Below, in pieces: positions 14,374 through 14,804 of a stretch of 14,804 nucleotides of DNA. This DNA is from Bacteroidales bacterium (GTDB taxonomy: Bacteria; Bacteroidota; Bacteroidia; Bacteroidales; UBA1715): the NCBI GenBank assembly GCA_016714605.1, contig JADKDL010000051.1, positions 1 through 14,804 of the forward strand. The letters run 5' to 3'. Under the pieces are notes generated by a model that saw nothing but the letters and a program-made list of their open reading frames with translations, did no database searches and was not told the DNA's origin. The translations under genes were made by a program, and so were the position numbers. Every line of letters starts with the position of its first letter. Within the stretch, counting starts at the first letter, position 1.

Positions 14374-14804
14374 ATGAAAAAATTGCTGTATATCATAGTT
14401 TTTCTTTGTTTTGGATATTGCGTTGGTTATTCTCAACCAGATAGAGAATTCATAAAAAATAATGAAATTGAAAAATTAAACAAAAGATTAATTAAATTGT
14501 ATAAGAAATCTGATTGTTTTGGGTCTGATAGTTTAAATATTATCAATGTTTTTTATTTAAATTATCGTGGAGGATATGAGAGAACTGATTTTATTAATGA
14601 AAATTTTTTGCTGTATGCAGAACCGCTTTATCACAAGATTAAATCAAAACTCTATTTAGAAGCATATTCTTATATCTGTAATAAAGATTTTGAGTTAGTT
14701 GCAGTTGGTGATTCAAGAATAATAATGCCATTATGTAAATTTAAGAATTCTGCATTTACTGATGATAAAGAGTTTGTAAAAAAGATTATAGAGTTAAACA
14801 TAAT
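14374..14804 (+). CDS. Secreted protein of unknown function, partial at window end
   Basis: An open frame from the ATG at 14374 runs off the window after 143 codons without a stop. It begins MKKLLYIIVFLCFGYCVGYS followed by Q, a clear signal peptide with cleavage probably near the GYS-Q junction. Cys residues lie inside the hydrophobic segment, but I see no confident lipobox. The mature part reads NEIEKLNKRLIKLYKKSD, then an aromatic-rich stretch (NVFYLNYRGGYERTDF) and EAYSYICNKDFELVAVGD. No known domain is recognised. It follows repeat copy B by 40 bp, and its AT-rich codon use resembles that of the anchored protein at 11966. Confidence 0.75.
   Translation, partial: MKKLLYIIVFLCFGYCVGYSQPDREFIKNNEIEKLNKRLIKLYKKSDCFGSDSLNIINVFYLNYRGGYERTDFINENFLLYAEPLYHKIKSKLYLEAYSYICNKDFELVAVGDSRIIMPLCKFKNSAFTDDKEFVKKIIELNI

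Noticed and set aside
1..14804. tRNA or rRNA genes
   Set aside because: No cloverleaf with a GTTCRANNC-type T loop or conserved rRNA segment was noticed by eye on either strand.

Overview
The window looks like an AT-rich chromosome segment from a member of the Bacteroidota. Supporting signs are several candidate promoters with the Bacteroidota -7 box TAnnTTTG, no obvious Shine-Dalgarno sequences, a DAHP synthase fused to a C-terminal chorismate mutase, an Rpn-type PD-(D/E)XK protein, and dispersed palindromic repeats of kinds often seen in this phylum. The species cannot be named from the sequence alone.

Layout. 1-75 is the tail of an OmpR-type response regulator. 149-1399 is its partner sensor histidine kinase, and 1629-2618 is a TerC/Alx-family membrane protein; both are heavily frameshifted. 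2694-2836 looks like a promoter, a Phe/Tyr-rich leader peptide and an intrinsic terminator, that is, a candidate attenuator. It precedes pheA (2874-3696), tyrA (3747-4430) and a DAHP synthase-chorismate mutase gene (4470-5553). All three are disrupted, although the last 283 codons of the third are intact. A strong hairpin terminator (5563-5602) closes this unit. A second unit follows, running aroB (N-terminally disrupted), aroD, an aroE-aroK fusion (frameshifted inside the AroE part), aroA and aroC, with overlapping or nearly abutting genes. It is followed by a membrane-anchored alpha/beta hydrolase (10878-11666).

From 11667 to the end the DNA is accessory in character: two 81-bp direct repeats (11806 and 14253), other palindromic repeats, a membrane-anchored protein of unknown function, a frameshifted Rpn-type nuclease/transposase gene with a heptad-repeat tail, and the start of a secreted protein that runs off the window.

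Together the aro genes encode the whole route from PEP plus erythrose 4-phosphate to chorismate (DAHP synthase, AroB, AroD, AroE, AroK, AroA, AroC), and chorismate mutase, PheA and TyrA lead on to Phe and Tyr. Disruption is very uneven. It is dense in 1-4720, 5603-5828, 7770-7850 and 13500-13810, and essentially absent in 7850-13500. Most breaks can be repaired by one base in a short A or T run while family motifs stay intact. This pattern fits either homopolymer sequencing/assembly error or very recent indel-driven decay. TyrA also lacks a block of roughly 55 residues that single-base repair cannot restore.
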